A DNA stretch of 64,000 nucleotides from QIAW01 sp035487295 (GCA_035487295.1 DATHMH010000012.1:132904-196903); one strand, 5' to 3'; positions 25,402 to 34,518 are shown, counted from the first letter of the stretch. The notes: a model not told the origin generated them from the letters alone. A program made the numbers and translations.

Positions 25402-26482
25402 AAAAATAACGCCTGCAAGCGCTCGCTTATTGGAAGAGGTCATTGCAGCCATCGAGCCACCTGATTGCGGCTGGCTGGCCCACGCGCGCGCTCACCTCGA
25501 CTGCCTGACAAAGCCACTTGGTAGTCTGGGGCGATTGGAAGATATTGCCGCCAAAGCTGTCTCCATCCAGCGGACCGCCCGGCCCCAGGTTGGACGAAAA
25601 GCAGTTTATGTCTTCGCCGCGGACCATGGAATTACGGATGAAGGCGTGAGCGCATATCCCAAAGAAGTAACTCACCAGATGGTATTGAATTTTCTGCAGG
25701 GAGGCGCGGGCATCAATGTTATCGCGCGTCATGCAGGCGCTGACGTGGTGATCGTTGACGTGGGTGTTGATGCAGACCTTGCTTCCCTGCCGGGGGTGCT
25801 GCACCGGAAAATCCGGCGAGCAACGCGCAATATGCTGCGTGGCCCAGCCATGGAAGAATCCGAGATGCTGCAGGCAATGCAGGTGGGAATTGAACTTGCC
25901 GATGAGGCCCAGCGCGAAGGCATAGAACTGATCGCTGTAGGAGAGATGGGGATTGGCAACACCACTGCCGCCAGCGCGATTACGGCCGTTTTGACCGGAT
26001 CATCTGCGGCTCTTGTGACCGGCGCGGGAACCGGCGTAAAGGGCCCGGCGCTGGAGCAAAAGCGGGCCATCATTGAAGCAGTGCTTGCCCGGCATGGCGT
26101 TGGCGCTTCGTCTGATCCGCTGGCCATTCTGCATTGCCTTGGTGGATTTGAGATCGCCGCTATCAGCGGAATGTTATTAAATTGCGCCCGCCATCGCGTG
26201 GTGACGGTTGTTGACGGTTTCATAGCCACGGCCGCCGCTGCCATTGCGTGTGCGCTGCAACCCAGCTTGCGCGATTGCCTTATCGCCGGCCATCAGTCTC
26301 AGGAACCCGGACACCGCATCCTGCTCGAGCATTTGGGGTTGCAGCCAATCCTGCAGTTGAACATGCGGCTCGGCGAAGGGACCGGGGCGGTGCTGGCCTT
26401 TCCTATCATCGAAGCTGCAATAAAGCTTTACAACCAGATGGCGACCTTTGCCTCGGCACAGGTGAGCACGGCAAAAGCGTGA
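25385..26482 (+). CDS. cobT: Nicotinate-nucleotide--dimethylbenzimidazole phosphoribosyltransferase
   Basis: 365 residues from a TTG start; GGAGGAGG lies 8 bases upstream, inside btuD, and decides the start. Motifs: LTKPLGSLGRLEDIA, VFAADHGITDEGVSAYP, FLQGGAGINVIARHAGADVVIVDVGV, GEMGIGNTTAASAI, and DGFIATAAAAIA. It makes alpha-ribazole-5'-phosphate from the base supplied by BluB. Ends in a GTGA overlap with cobS. Confidence 0.95.
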   Translation: MNQSVEKITPASARLLEEVIAAIEPPDCGWLAHARAHLDCLTKPLGSLGRLEDIAAKAVSIQRTARPQVGRKAVYVFAADHGITDEGVSAYPKEVTHQMVLNFLQGGAGINVIARHAGADVVIVDVGVDADLASLPGVLHRKIRRATRNMLRGPAMEESEMLQAMQVGIELADEAQREGIELIAVGEMGIGNTTAASAITAVLTGSSAALVTGAGTGVKGPALEQKRAIIEAVLARHGVGASSDPLAILHCLGGFEIAAISGMLLNCARHRVVTVVDGFIATAAAAIACALQPSLRDCLIAGHQSQEPGHRILLEHLGLQPILQLNMRLGEGTGAVLAFPIIEAAIKLYNQMATFASAQVSTAKA

Positions 26483-27225
26483 TTCCTTTCTTTCGAGACA
26501 TGCTTGTAGCACTACGGTTCATGACGCGGCTTCCATTCCCTGCCGCATCGCACACCTCCGGGTCACTGTCGCGGGCCGCCGGTTTTTTCCCTCTTATAGG
26601 ATTGCTGGTCGCAGCGGGCGCCCTGGGCTTAAATAAAATATTGAGCGGCCACGTAGACCGCGAGCTTGTAGCCCTGGTTATCCTGGTCTATCTCGTCGTA
26701 ATCACAGGCGGCCTGCACGAAGATGGCCTGGCTGATGCTGCCGATGGGTTCGGCGGAGGTTGGACCAAAGAGCAGATCCTGGCAATCATGCGCGACAGCC
26801 GCATCGGAAGCTATGGCGCCATTGCGATCACGCTCTCATTGCTGGCCCGCTATCTTCTGCTAAGTCACTTGCCAACCCATAGTTTTTCCGCGTATCTGAT
26901 CGCGAGCCACGTTCTGTGCCGCTGGACCACGCTTCCACTGAGCTTTTTCTTACATCCAGCGCGAGCCGAGGATGGTCAAGGGGCGCAAGTGGCGCAACGG
27001 ATCTCTATGGCCGCCCTGGTTTTCGGCACTCTCTTCACCTTGTTCGTCTGCTATTGGGCATTGCGCAACTCCAGTTGGATTCCAGCAGCCGCAACAGTAG
27101 GTGTAACGCTTCTCAGCGGTCTTTATTATAGAAGCCAAATCGGCGGGGTTACCGGCGATTGCTACGGTGCCACAAATCAGCTCACCGAGATTGCGGTTTA
27201 TTTCTGCGGGGTCCTCGCAGGATAA
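26479..27225 (+). CDS. cobS: Adenosylcobinamide-GDP ribazoletransferase (cobalamin synthase)
   Basis: 248 residues from the GTG at 26479, which overlaps the cobT stop (GTGA); ATG at 26500 is an alternative. FMTRLPFP near the N-terminus, GGLHEDGLADAADGFGGGWTKEQILAIMRDSRIGSYGAIAI with its acidic metal-binding residues, and GGVTGDCYGATNQLTE near the C-terminus are diagnostic. Several hydrophobic helices place it in the inner membrane, where it joins activated cobinamide and ribazole. Longer frames reaching back to 26248 overlap cobT and are not credible. Confidence 0.93.
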   Translation: MIPFFRDMLVALRFMTRLPFPAASHTSGSLSRAAGFFPLIGLLVAAGALGLNKILSGHVDRELVALVILVYLVVITGGLHEDGLADAADGFGGGWTKEQILAIMRDSRIGSYGAIAITLSLLARYLLLSHLPTHSFSAYLIASHVLCRWTTLPLSFFLHPARAEDGQGAQVAQRISMAALVFGTLFTLFVCYWALRNSSWIPAAATVGVTLLSGLYYRSQIGGVTGDCYGATNQLTEIAVYFCGVLAG

Positions 27226-27230
27226 TTTGT

Positions 27231-27262
27231 TCACCACAGAGACGCAGCGACACAGAGGAAAA
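27231..27262. repeat. Interspersed CACAGAGG-type extragenic repeat
   Basis: The iterated CACAGAGACGCAGCGACACAGAGG belongs to the degenerate family that also occurs at 34399-34422, 46940-46976 and 49138-49175. It fills the short cobS-cobC gap. Function unknown. Confidence 0.55.
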
Positions 27263-27274
27263 GGGACGATAGCA

Positions 27275-27874
27275 GTGTCTTGTGAAACTACACTATTGCT
27301 GGTCCGGCATGCGCATTCCGCAATGGCGGGGCGTTTCTGCGGACATACGGATGCTGCTTTGAGCGAACTGGGCGAAAAGCAGCTTGCCAGGATTGTTGAT
27401 GATCTGGAATGCTGGCCGATCACAAAAGTCTACAGCAGCGATTTAAAACGGTCTTACGACACGGCCGTGGCGATTGCAACTCGCAAAGCCCTGCCTCTTC
27501 TCTCACGCGCAGGACTGCGTGAAATCAGCTTCGGTGAATGGGAGGGCCTTTCCTGGCCTGAGATTGAAGCTAAAGCACCGGCAGCCGCAGCTTCCTGGCT
27601 CAGCCACTATCCCCTGCAGCCGGCTCCGGCAGGTGAATCTTTCGAGCAATTTCGTTCGCGGGTAGAAGCTGAACTGCAAGCGCTCGTACAGGAATGTGAA
27701 CAGCAGTGTGTGGCCGTGGTCACGCACGCCGGGTTCGTCCGGGTGGCTTTGGTCAGCATTCTTGGCATTGATGAAAGCTCTATGCACAAGATTGAGATTG
27801 GGTATGGAGGGGTGACCATATTGCAGTACGCACGACAGGGTTGGCGGGTGGAAGGGGTCAATATCTGCCGTTAA
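27275..27874 (+). CDS. cobC: Alpha-ribazole phosphatase-like histidine phosphatase
   Basis: 199 residues from the GTG at 27275, with AAGGGA 10 bases upstream; longer versions would read through cobS and the extragenic repeat. LLLVRHAHS holds the phosphohistidine; YSSDLKRSYDTA, EISFGEWEGLSW and AVVTHAGFVRVAL complete the phosphoglycerate-mutase fold. Position after cobT-cobS indicates removal of phosphate from alpha-ribazole-P or cobalamin-P. Sequence alone cannot separate it from other broad phosphatases. Confidence 0.85.
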   Translation: MSCETTLLLVRHAHSAMAGRFCGHTDAALSELGEKQLARIVDDLECWPITKVYSSDLKRSYDTAVAIATRKALPLLSRAGLREISFGEWEGLSWPEIEAKAPAAAASWLSHYPLQPAPAGESFEQFRSRVEAELQALVQECEQQCVAVVTHAGFVRVALVSILGIDESSMHKIEIGYGGVTILQYARQGWRVEGVNICR

Positions 27875-27917
27875 GCCCCCTTGTTTCATGGTATAAAATC
27901 GCCCTCATATTTCTTCC

Positions 27918-28952
27918 ATGAACATCAAACAGGTTGCAAAGCGTGCCAGGGTATCAATTGCCACGGTTTCGCGCACGTTGCATAACAGCGTATCCGTAAG
28001 TCCTGCCACTGCTGCGCGGGTACGGAGGGCCATCAAAGACCTTGACTACCGTCCCGACACCAATGCGCAAACGCTGGTCTCAGGCCGCAGCCGCATCCTG
28101 GGGCTTGTGGTTTCCGATATCACTAATCCTTTCTTTCCCGAGCTCATTCGCGGGTTCCAGGACGTAGCCCTGCAGAACGGGTATGACATCATGATCGCCG
28201 CGACCCACTACGAGAGCTCGCGCATGTCCCATTCAGTGGGGCGGATGATCGAACGCAAGACCGACGGAGTGGCCATCATGACTTCAGAGATGGACCGCTC
28301 TTTAATCGACCAGCTTGCCGGCCGCAAGGTGCCGCTGGTCTTTCTCGACGTGGGCAAAGTTCGCAAGGGCGTCTGCAATATTAAAGTTGACTATGCGCAA
28401 GGCATCACACAGGCGGTAGACCATCTGCGCGCGCTGGGACACAGCCGCATTGCCTTCATCAGCGGTCCCAGCACTTTGAAATCGGCGCGGGTGCGGCGAG
28501 ATGCCTTTCTTCACTGCCTGGGGCGGCGCGTTACCGAGCACAGCGGCCTGGTGGAAGAGAGCAACCACAAAGTGGACGGCGGTTTGCGCGCCATTACCCG
28601 CATGCTGCAAAGACAAAATCCCCCTACTGCGGTGCTCGCCTCCAACGATCTCACCGCCATCGGCGCGCTACGCGGCATTCGCCAGGCCGGCTTGCGGATT
28701 CCGGAAGACGTTTCCGTCATCGGCTTCGACGATATTGATATGGCGCAGTTTACCGAACCACCTCTCACGACCATCCGTTTGCTGCGCTCCGAGTTGGCCA
28801 GCCTGGCCTGCAATGCGCTGTTGCAATCCATTCGGGGAAATATGAAGGGCGCCGAGTTCGGCATTGGAACCCATCTCATCATCCGCGAATCCACCGGCAA
28901 GGCCAAAACCAGGCGGCGGGTGATTGCGATGCCCTCCAATTTTCGATCATAA
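27918..28952 (+). CDS. LacI-family transcriptional regulator
   Basis: 344 residues. N-terminal helix-turn-helix and hinge (NIKQVAKRARVSIATVSRTLHNSVSVSPATAARVRRAIKDLDYRPD), then the periplasmic-binding-like sensor domain (LGLVVSDITNPFFPELIRGFQD, DHLRALGHSRIAFISGP, VLASNDLTAIGALRGIRQAGLRIPEDVSVIGFDDI). It binds an operator and a small ligand, usually a sugar. The aldo/keto reductase and MFS transporter that follow are plausible targets, but the effector is not evident. Confidence 0.93.
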   Translation: MNIKQVAKRARVSIATVSRTLHNSVSVSPATAARVRRAIKDLDYRPDTNAQTLVSGRSRILGLVVSDITNPFFPELIRGFQDVALQNGYDIMIAATHYESSRMSHSVGRMIERKTDGVAIMTSEMDRSLIDQLAGRKVPLVFLDVGKVRKGVCNIKVDYAQGITQAVDHLRALGHSRIAFISGPSTLKSARVRRDAFLHCLGRRVTEHSGLVEESNHKVDGGLRAITRMLQRQNPPTAVLASNDLTAIGALRGIRQAGLRIPEDVSVIGFDDIDMAQFTEPPLTTIRLLRSELASLACNALLQSIRGNMKGAEFGIGTHLIIRESTGKAKTRRRVIAMPSNFRS

Positions 28953-29526
28953 GGCAGTACTATATTTCAACTGAAAATCGATGAACGATATGTTTCATAA
29001 AACTCAACAGTTGCGCTCGAGCCGGACTTCCAGCCAGTGGGGAGGCCAGGACCGCCGTCTTCTCAGACTCGATACGTCTGCAAGTTGTGCCACATATCCT
29101 TCTTTGGCGCTAACAGAAATCGGCTATTTAAACGGTTGTTTATATGCTGAGAGCGAATGCAAGCCAGTGCGGAAAGAAAGAAGTTCACAACCTCAACGGC
29201 GCTCAGAACTCATTGTGACTACAACTCGTCCACAAATTACAAGGCGCGCCGAGATCGTGGAGGTCTGAGGACTGTGGGGGTGGCCTCAGGCTTTAAACTA
29301 CTCGGCGCGCGATTTGTAAGATAGCACACTAAAAACGTTTCCACGGGCAGCGTGGTTCAAATTTCGATGCCCGAAGCATGACTGTCTCTCGGCCTCTTGG
29401 TTTCGCCAGGTCTCACCGGCACGGCCAAGGCCGGCCCTGTATCTTCGAATTGCAACGAGTTTTTCCGTAATGAAGAAAAAAGGTACATTAGATTAGAAGT
29501 AAGGATTGGGAGGGATAAAGACAATC
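28953..29526. other. Intergenic region with a long inverted repeat
   Basis: A 95-codon frame (28981-29268) has no family resemblance and no ribosome site, and I do not accept it. The main structure is an inverted repeat at 29232-29317: ACAAAT plus GGCGCGCCGAG against CTCGGCGCGCGATTTGT, enclosing a smaller pair (CTGAGG / CCTCAGG). It may be a regulatory hairpin or the remnant of a miniature element upstream of the reductase gene. Confidence 0.5.
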
Positions 29527-30498
29527 ATGAAGCTTCGCACACTTGGCCGCACAGGATTTCAGGTATCAGACGTTGCCTATGGACTTTGGGGAATGAGCGG
29601 TTGGAGCGGCTCTGACGACCAGCAATCACGGCAGTCCATGCAGCTTGCCGTAGATTTGGACTGTAATTTTTTTGATTCCGCCTGGGCTTACGGCGACGGA
29701 AAGAGCGACCTGTTTCTGGGTGAGACATTGCGCCAGAACTCTGGAAAGCGCCTCTATGCTGCGTCCAAGATTCCACCTAAAAACCGCAAGTGGCCGGCCT
29801 CTCCCAACGATTCCTACAAAGATGTGTTCCCCACCGAACACGTCTTTCACTATGCCGACCTGATCCGCAAGAATCTTCAGGTCGACTCCATGGATCTGCT
29901 CCAGTTCCATGTTTGGGATGATGGCTGGACAGAGGAAAAGGAATTTCACGAAACTGTCTCCAAGCTCAAGCGCGACGGAGTGGTCCGATCTTTCGGACTG
30001 AGTTTAAATCGCTGGGAGCCGTGGAACGGTATCCGCGCGCTGCGCACCGGCCTCGTGGATGTGGTGCAGGTTATCTACAACATCTTCGATCAGGCGCCGG
30101 AAGACGAGCTTTTCCCCATCTGCCGCGAACTCAACATTGGCGTGATTGCGCGGGTTCCCCTCGATGAAGGCAGCTTGAGCGGTACGTTTACCACTGGAAC
30201 AAAATTCCCGGAAAACGACTGGCGATCGCGATACTTTAATCCAGAAAACCTTCGCCTTACTCTCGAACGCATTGAGAAGCTGAAGGCGCTGCTTCCCGGT
30301 TCGATGAGCTTGCCTGAGATGGCAATTCGCTACATCCTCTCCAACCCGGTCGTGAGCACGACTATTGTAGGAATGCGGAGTTCCCAGCACGTGCGTCAGA
30401 ACCTGGCGCTGAGCGATGCCGGAGCGCTTCCACCGGAGTTGCTGGCGAAGTTGAAAGCCCACCGCTGGGACCGCAAGCCCAATCCATCATCCGATTGA
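29527..30498 (+). CDS. Aldo/keto reductase
   Basis: 323 residues from the ATG at 29527, preceded by GGGAGGG. The opening MKLRTLGRTGFQVSDVAYGLWGM is typical of the family. Catalytic Asp and Tyr lie in FFDSAWAYGDG, Lys in YAASKIPP and His in LLQFHVWDD. The NADPH-binding end is VSTTIVGMRSSQHVRQNL. It reduces sugar-like or other carbonyls with NADPH. LacI regulator upstream and sugar-type MFS transporter 15 bases downstream suggest a small sugar locus. Confidence 0.9.
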   Translation: MKLRTLGRTGFQVSDVAYGLWGMSGWSGSDDQQSRQSMQLAVDLDCNFFDSAWAYGDGKSDLFLGETLRQNSGKRLYAASKIPPKNRKWPASPNDSYKDVFPTEHVFHYADLIRKNLQVDSMDLLQFHVWDDGWTEEKEFHETVSKLKRDGVVRSFGLSLNRWEPWNGIRALRTGLVDVVQVIYNIFDQAPEDELFPICRELNIGVIARVPLDEGSLSGTFTTGTKFPENDWRSRYFNPENLRLTLERIEKLKALLPGSMSLPEMAIRYILSNPVVSTTIVGMRSSQHVRQNLALSDAGALPPELLAKLKAHRWDRKPNPSSD

Positions 30499-30513
30499 AG
30501 CCTTGGGGCCACC

Positions 30514-31689
30514 ATGACGAAGACTTCCAGCCTCAGGTTAATGATCGCCGCCAGCACTGCCCTCTTTCTTTATGGGACCATCGCCCCTATGCTGGGGACT
30601 TTACTGCCTGATCTTTCCGCCCGCTTCCACATGACACCCCGGCAAAACGGCAGTATTGCCGCTGTGCAGGCACTGGGATTGGTGCTGGCTTCCATTGTTG
30701 CCGGGCCTCTGATTGATAGCCGGGGAAAGAAAGCCGGGTTTCTTTGGGGAATGACCCTCATTGTTGTTTCGCTCTTCACCCTTCCCAACGCAAGCGGATG
30801 GAAGATCATCATGGGCTGTATGTTCATTCTGGGAATGGGCGGCGGCACGATCGTAACTGCGGCGAACACGCTGGTCAGCGACATTGGCGAAGACAAGCGC
30901 GCCTCTATGCTGAGTTTTGCCAACGTGTTCTTTGGGCTCGGGGGCCTGGTGACTCCTTTGATTGCCGCCAATGTTTTTCACGACAACGCGATCGGCCTGA
31001 GCTATCTGTTAGCGGCGCTGGCATTGGCAATGCTCATCATGGACGCTACTACGCCCATGCCGGCTCCTGTGCCGTCCACCGATCTTTCCCCGACCCGGCA
31101 GCTACAAGATAAGTCCCTGCTCTTCTTACTGTCTTTGTTTGTCTTTTTGTACGTTGCCTGTGAAGTAGCGTTTTGGAACTGGCTTACCAAGTATCTGATC
31201 AGTGAAGGGATTTCAAAGTCCCTGGCATTGAATATTCTTGCTCTTGGGTTTGCTTCCGGGATGCTGGTAGGACGCCTTATCAGCTTCCGTATTTTGACGA
31301 AGTTTTCCGCAGTTTCCGTCAGCCTGGTATGCTCCGGGCTCATGATGATCACCACGTACTGGACCTTGCATGCGCCAAACCCCACGGTTGCGTGGCTAAG
31401 CGTCTTCGCCGCGGGGGCTGTGATGGGCCCGGTCTATCCCAGCGCCATAGGCATCGTGGGCGATGCTTTTCCGCAACGGTCTGCCACTTTCATAGGCATC
31501 GCCATCACCGCTGGATGGCTTGGGGTCGTGGCCAGCTCATGGCTGATTGGCCTGATCGCAGGGAACAACGGAGACCACCTGCGTCTGGCCCTGCTGCTGC
31601 TTCCCGTTTTTTCCGCCGTCATGATGATCGTCAATCTCGGCATGCGTCCCATGCTGGCCATGGCCCGCGCTCGCAAGCGAGTAAGTTAG
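30514..31689 (+). CDS. MFS transporter
   Basis: 391 residues with about twelve membrane segments. The loop motif between helices 2 and 3 reads GPLIDSRGKKAGFLWGM (the MFS GxxxDRxGR type), with a pseudo-repeat in the second half (GFASGMLVGRLISF, GAVMGPVYPSAIGIVGDAFPQRS). The PVYPSAIGI block is common in fucose/glucose-type permeases. Substrate unproven; probably co-transcribed with the aldo/keto reductase. Confidence 0.85.
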   Translation: MTKTSSLRLMIAASTALFLYGTIAPMLGTLLPDLSARFHMTPRQNGSIAAVQALGLVLASIVAGPLIDSRGKKAGFLWGMTLIVVSLFTLPNASGWKIIMGCMFILGMGGGTIVTAANTLVSDIGEDKRASMLSFANVFFGLGGLVTPLIAANVFHDNAIGLSYLLAALALAMLIMDATTPMPAPVPSTDLSPTRQLQDKSLLFLLSLFVFLYVACEVAFWNWLTKYLISEGISKSLALNILALGFASGMLVGRLISFRILTKFSAVSVSLVCSGLMMITTYWTLHAPNPTVAWLSVFAAGAVMGPVYPSAIGIVGDAFPQRSATFIGIAITAGWLGVVASSWLIGLIAGNNGDHLRLALLLLPVFSAVMMIVNLGMRPMLAMARARKRVS

Positions 31690-31705
31690 ACCGCAGCGCT
31701 AGGCT

Positions 31706-31733
31706 TGTGTGGCACAGCCGTCCCCGGCTGTGC
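31706..31733 (+). repeat. REP palindrome, left of transposase pseudogene
   Basis: Perfect 9-base-pair stem GCACAGCCG / CGGCTGTGC with a TCCC loop, preceded by TGTGTG. Three bases beyond the stop of the transposase. An inverted copy lies at 32219-32243 and a third copy at 54618-54645. Confidence 0.85.
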
Positions 31734-31736
31734 GGG

Positions 31737-32193
31737 TTACTTTTTAACCCACAACCAACGATACTGTTCAGGGATTCTCGCCAATCCGCGCCGTACTGGA
31801 TTCTGCCGCAGGTACTCGATTCTATCCTCCAGCTTTTCTTCTGAACGCAGCACGTGATCGAAAGATTCGTCTTGCCACACGTGACCATGCCTCTTCATTT
31901 GCTGGTTTATCAGATGGGCAGTATACCCTTTGATCGGACCCAGGATGTCAGCGAAGGTAAGTTCTCTCCTGCTGCATTTCGTAAGACAAAGAAGATCATA
32001 TGTACGTGCTCCGGCATGACTACTGCCGCATGAAGTTGTATTTTCTTGTCGTCGAGAAATAAACACGAATCGATACCACATCGCGAGCGGCAGGAGGCAA
32101 AACCCATCTGTGATGGGTGTTGAAGGTAATGAAATGGGCGCGATCATCTTTTTGAATATGTGGCAGGTTATGGCGATGTTCGTATTTGCCCAT
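31737..32193 (-). pseudogene. REP-associated tyrosine transposase (RAYT), frameshifted
   Basis: The Y1/IS200-type transposase can be followed through three frames: HFITFNTHHRWVLPPAARDVV (from 32193), then the HUH-like LHAAVVMPEHVHMIF with its two His, then ILGPIKGYTAHLINQQMKRHGHVWQDESFDHVLRSEEKLEDRIEYLRQNPVRRGL. Frameshifts lie near 32070 and 31960. It is flanked by inverted REP palindromes, the structures this family processes, so it is a dead REPtron whose REPs remain. Confidence 0.85.
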
Positions 32194-32218
32194 TATGATT
32201 GGATAGGTCAATGCTCTC

Positions 32219-32243
32219 ACAGCCGGGGACGGCTGTGCCACAC
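32219..32243 (-). repeat. REP palindrome, right of transposase pseudogene
   Basis: Same palindrome as 31706-31733 in inverted orientation, followed by GTGCCACACG. The pair forms the two ends of the RAYT unit. Confidence 0.85.
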
Positions 32244-32268
32244 GAGCAATCAACTTCCACAAATGTCT

Positions 32269-33543
32269 TTATTCACTGAAAACTTTCCATCCCCTCACTT
32301 GGCCAGTTCCGATCACCTCATACTTGCTTGAGGTGAGCTCTTCCAGGGCAAACGGTCCGCGGCAGTGCAGCTTCTGGTTGCTGATTCCCATTTCGGCCCC
32401 GAAGCCAAATTCGCCGCCATCGACGAATCGGGTGGATGCGTTCCAGAGCACGGCGGCGGAATCCACCAGGCGCATGAAATGCTGGGCGCGTTTTTCATCG
32501 CGGGTCACGATGGCATCCGAGTGCCGGGTGGAATAGCGATTGATGTGGGCAATAGCTTCGTCTACATCTGCTACGACTTTGATCGCGATGCACAGCCGCA
32601 GATATTCTTCCGTCCAATCTTTTGCTTCTGCAGCGCGCACTTTTTCGGCGCCCGCCAGTTTGCGGGCTTGCTCGTCGCCGCGCACTTCCACGCCGTGTTC
32701 ATGGAGCTTCGTCACAATGCGGGGGATGTATTCAGCAGCAATGTGCTCGTGCACCAGCAGCTTCTCCGCAGCATTGCACACCGAAGGCCGCTGGGCCTTG
32801 GCGTTGATCACGATGCTGTCAGCCATCTGCAGGTCGGCGGATTCATCCACAAAGATGTGGCAGTTCCCTGCTCCGGTCTCGATGACTGGAACTGTGGCAT
32901 TCTCGATGACAAAATCAATCAATGCCTGGCCGCCGCGTGGAATCAGGACGTCCACAAAACCACGCGCCTTGATCAGCTCATGCACCGACGTGCGCGAGCT
33001 TGAATCCAGCAGTTCGATCGCGCCTTCCGGCACTCCAGGCACGTTGCTCAAAATTTCCACCAGGCGCTGATTGCTGTGCATCGCTTCTTTTCCGCCGCGC
33101 AGCACAATGGCATTCCCGGTCTTGATGGTAAGGGCGACGGTATCCACGGTGACATTGGGGCGCGATTCATAAATGATGCCAACAACACCAAGCGGAACGC
33201 GCACCTTGCGAATGTGCAAACCGTTGGGGCGAGTCCATTCTTTGATAGTCTGGCCGACCGGATCGGCAAGATTGGCGATGTCGCGCAAGGCCTGGGCCAT
33301 CTCGGCAATTCTCTTGTCGTTCAGCACAAGCCGGTCGCGCATGGCGCCTTGCAGACCGCTGCTGTCAAGGTCTTGCTGGTTCGCCGTGACAATGCTCTGG
33401 TGCCCGGACTCGATGGCTTGCGCCATTTTCTCCAGCAATAAATTCTTTTCCGCAGTCGAGAGCTGGGCTGTTTTGGAAGCAGCCTCCCGTGCCCGAAGCA
33501 GCTTCTCCTCGGTGGATAGCGCGTTACTCACTGAAGTTGCCAT
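32269..33543 (-). CDS. proA: Gamma-glutamyl phosphate reductase
   Basis: 424 residues from the ATG at 33543 (GTG at 33549 is possible). Motifs include PLGVVGIIYESRPNVTVDTVALTIKTGNAIVLRGGKEA, VIETGAGNCHIFVDESADL, and the nucleophile Cys in QRPSVCNAAEKLLVH. It reduces gamma-glutamyl phosphate to the semialdehyde on the way to proline. The start lies against the proB stop (TGATAATG), so the two are co-translated. Confidence 0.96.
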   Translation of the reverse strand: MATSVSNALSTEEKLLRAREAASKTAQLSTAEKNLLLEKMAQAIESGHQSIVTANQQDLDSSGLQGAMRDRLVLNDKRIAEMAQALRDIANLADPVGQTIKEWTRPNGLHIRKVRVPLGVVGIIYESRPNVTVDTVALTIKTGNAIVLRGGKEAMHSNQRLVEILSNVPGVPEGAIELLDSSSRTSVHELIKARGFVDVLIPRGGQALIDFVIENATVPVIETGAGNCHIFVDESADLQMADSIVINAKAQRPSVCNAAEKLLVHEHIAAEYIPRIVTKLHEHGVEVRGDEQARKLAGAEKVRAAEAKDWTEEYLRLCIAIKVVADVDEAIAHINRYSTRHSDAIVTRDEKRAQHFMRLVDSAAVLWNASTRFVDGGEFGFGAEMGISNQKLHCRGPFALEELTSSKYEVIGTGQVRGWKVFSE

Positions 33544-33545
33544 TA

Positions 33546-34307
33546 TCACTTCACCTTCTGCCGCGGCGGAAAGTACGTTCCAATTTTACGCGCAATCGCC
33601 TTCGATATGGCCTCAGGGGTGCTGCCGTTCACAATGGCCACGTGCACTCCATTTTCGCTGGCCAGCTTGGCGGCGCGCAGCTTTGAGCGCATGCCGCCGG
33701 TGCCGAGATCGCTGCGTCCATTGCACAAGGCTTCCATTTCCGGCGTAAGCTTCTGCACGGTGCGCAACAGGTGCCGGCCTTTGCGGCCGTTGGGCACGTA
33801 AAAACCCTCTACGTTGGTGAGCATCAGCAACCAGTCTGCCTGTACAGCCGTAGCCAGCAGGGCGCTGAGCTCGTCATTGTCGCCAAAGGCGGCCACGCGC
33901 TCGAGTTCGCGCACTGAGACGCTGTCATTTTCATTCACAATCGGCACCACCCCCAGCTTGAGCAGCCGGCGCAACGCATTTTGCAGGTTCTTGTACTTAA
34001 CGGGCGAAGTGAAATCATCGTTAGAAAGCAGCAGTTGAGCCACGATCTTTTTACCAAAAAATAACTGCTCGTAGGTGTGCATCAACAGGCTCTGGCCAAC
34101 GGCGGCGCAAGCCTGCATGAGCGGAACACCTGTGGGCCGCTCGGCAAGAGCCAGGCGCGACATTCCCGAGGCAATGGCCCCCGAGCTTACGATGAGATAT
34201 TCGTGACGCGCCAGATCGAATTGATCCACCAGGTTGCGAAGCTGGTTGGTATCAATGCGGCCCTTGGGCGCAATCACACTGCTGCCAATTTTGATGACGA
34301 TGCGCAT
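33546..34307 (-). CDS. proB: Glutamate 5-kinase without PUA domain
   Basis: 253 residues from the ATG at 34307, giving the canonical MRIVIKIGSSV start. Amino-acid kinase motifs: LIVSSGAIASGM, PIVNENDSVSV, FGDNDELSALLA and GTGGMRSKLRAAKLA. Many relatives, such as the E. coli enzyme of 367 residues, carry a C-terminal PUA domain; this one ends after the kinase domain. It makes gamma-glutamyl phosphate for ProA. Proline feedback may differ without the PUA domain. Confidence 0.94.
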   Translation of the reverse strand: MRIVIKIGSSVIAPKGRIDTNQLRNLVDQFDLARHEYLIVSSGAIASGMSRLALAERPTGVPLMQACAAVGQSLLMHTYEQLFFGKKIVAQLLLSNDDFTSPVKYKNLQNALRRLLKLGVVPIVNENDSVSVRELERVAAFGDNDELSALLATAVQADWLLMLTNVEGFYVPNGRKGRHLLRTVQKLTPEMEALCNGRSDLGTGGMRSKLRAAKLASENGVHVAIVNGSTPEAISKAIARKIGTYFPPRQKVK

Positions 34308-34398
34308 TTTGATAACGTGTGCTGCTATTTTACCTAAAGCAGTTGCCAGTTTTGGCACAACTTCAATCATCCGATGATCCGATGGCTCAATGACCCAA

Positions 34399-34422
34399 TT
34401 TTTCTCTGTGCCTCTGTGGTAA
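34399..34422. repeat. Interspersed CACAGAGG-type extragenic repeat (reverse)
   Basis: TTTCTCTGTGCCTCTGTGGT is the reverse complement of the motif at 27231-27262, in the gap between proB and the TlpA-like gene. Confidence 0.55.
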
Positions 34423-34518
34423 AGCGGCAGCTAATATTCTCCATACGCCCTTGCCCACAGGCTTGCGCAGCAGCTAATATGCCATATGGGGGCTGGAGCC
34501 CAAACCGACAAGGCATCT

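Noticed and set aside
26248..26478. N-terminal extension of cobS
   Set aside because: It is out-of-frame cobT sequence; the GTG at 26479 in a GTGA overlap is a better start.
28981..29268. 95-codon frame after the LacI gene
   Set aside because: No ribosome site, no recognisable motif, and it runs into the inverted repeat.
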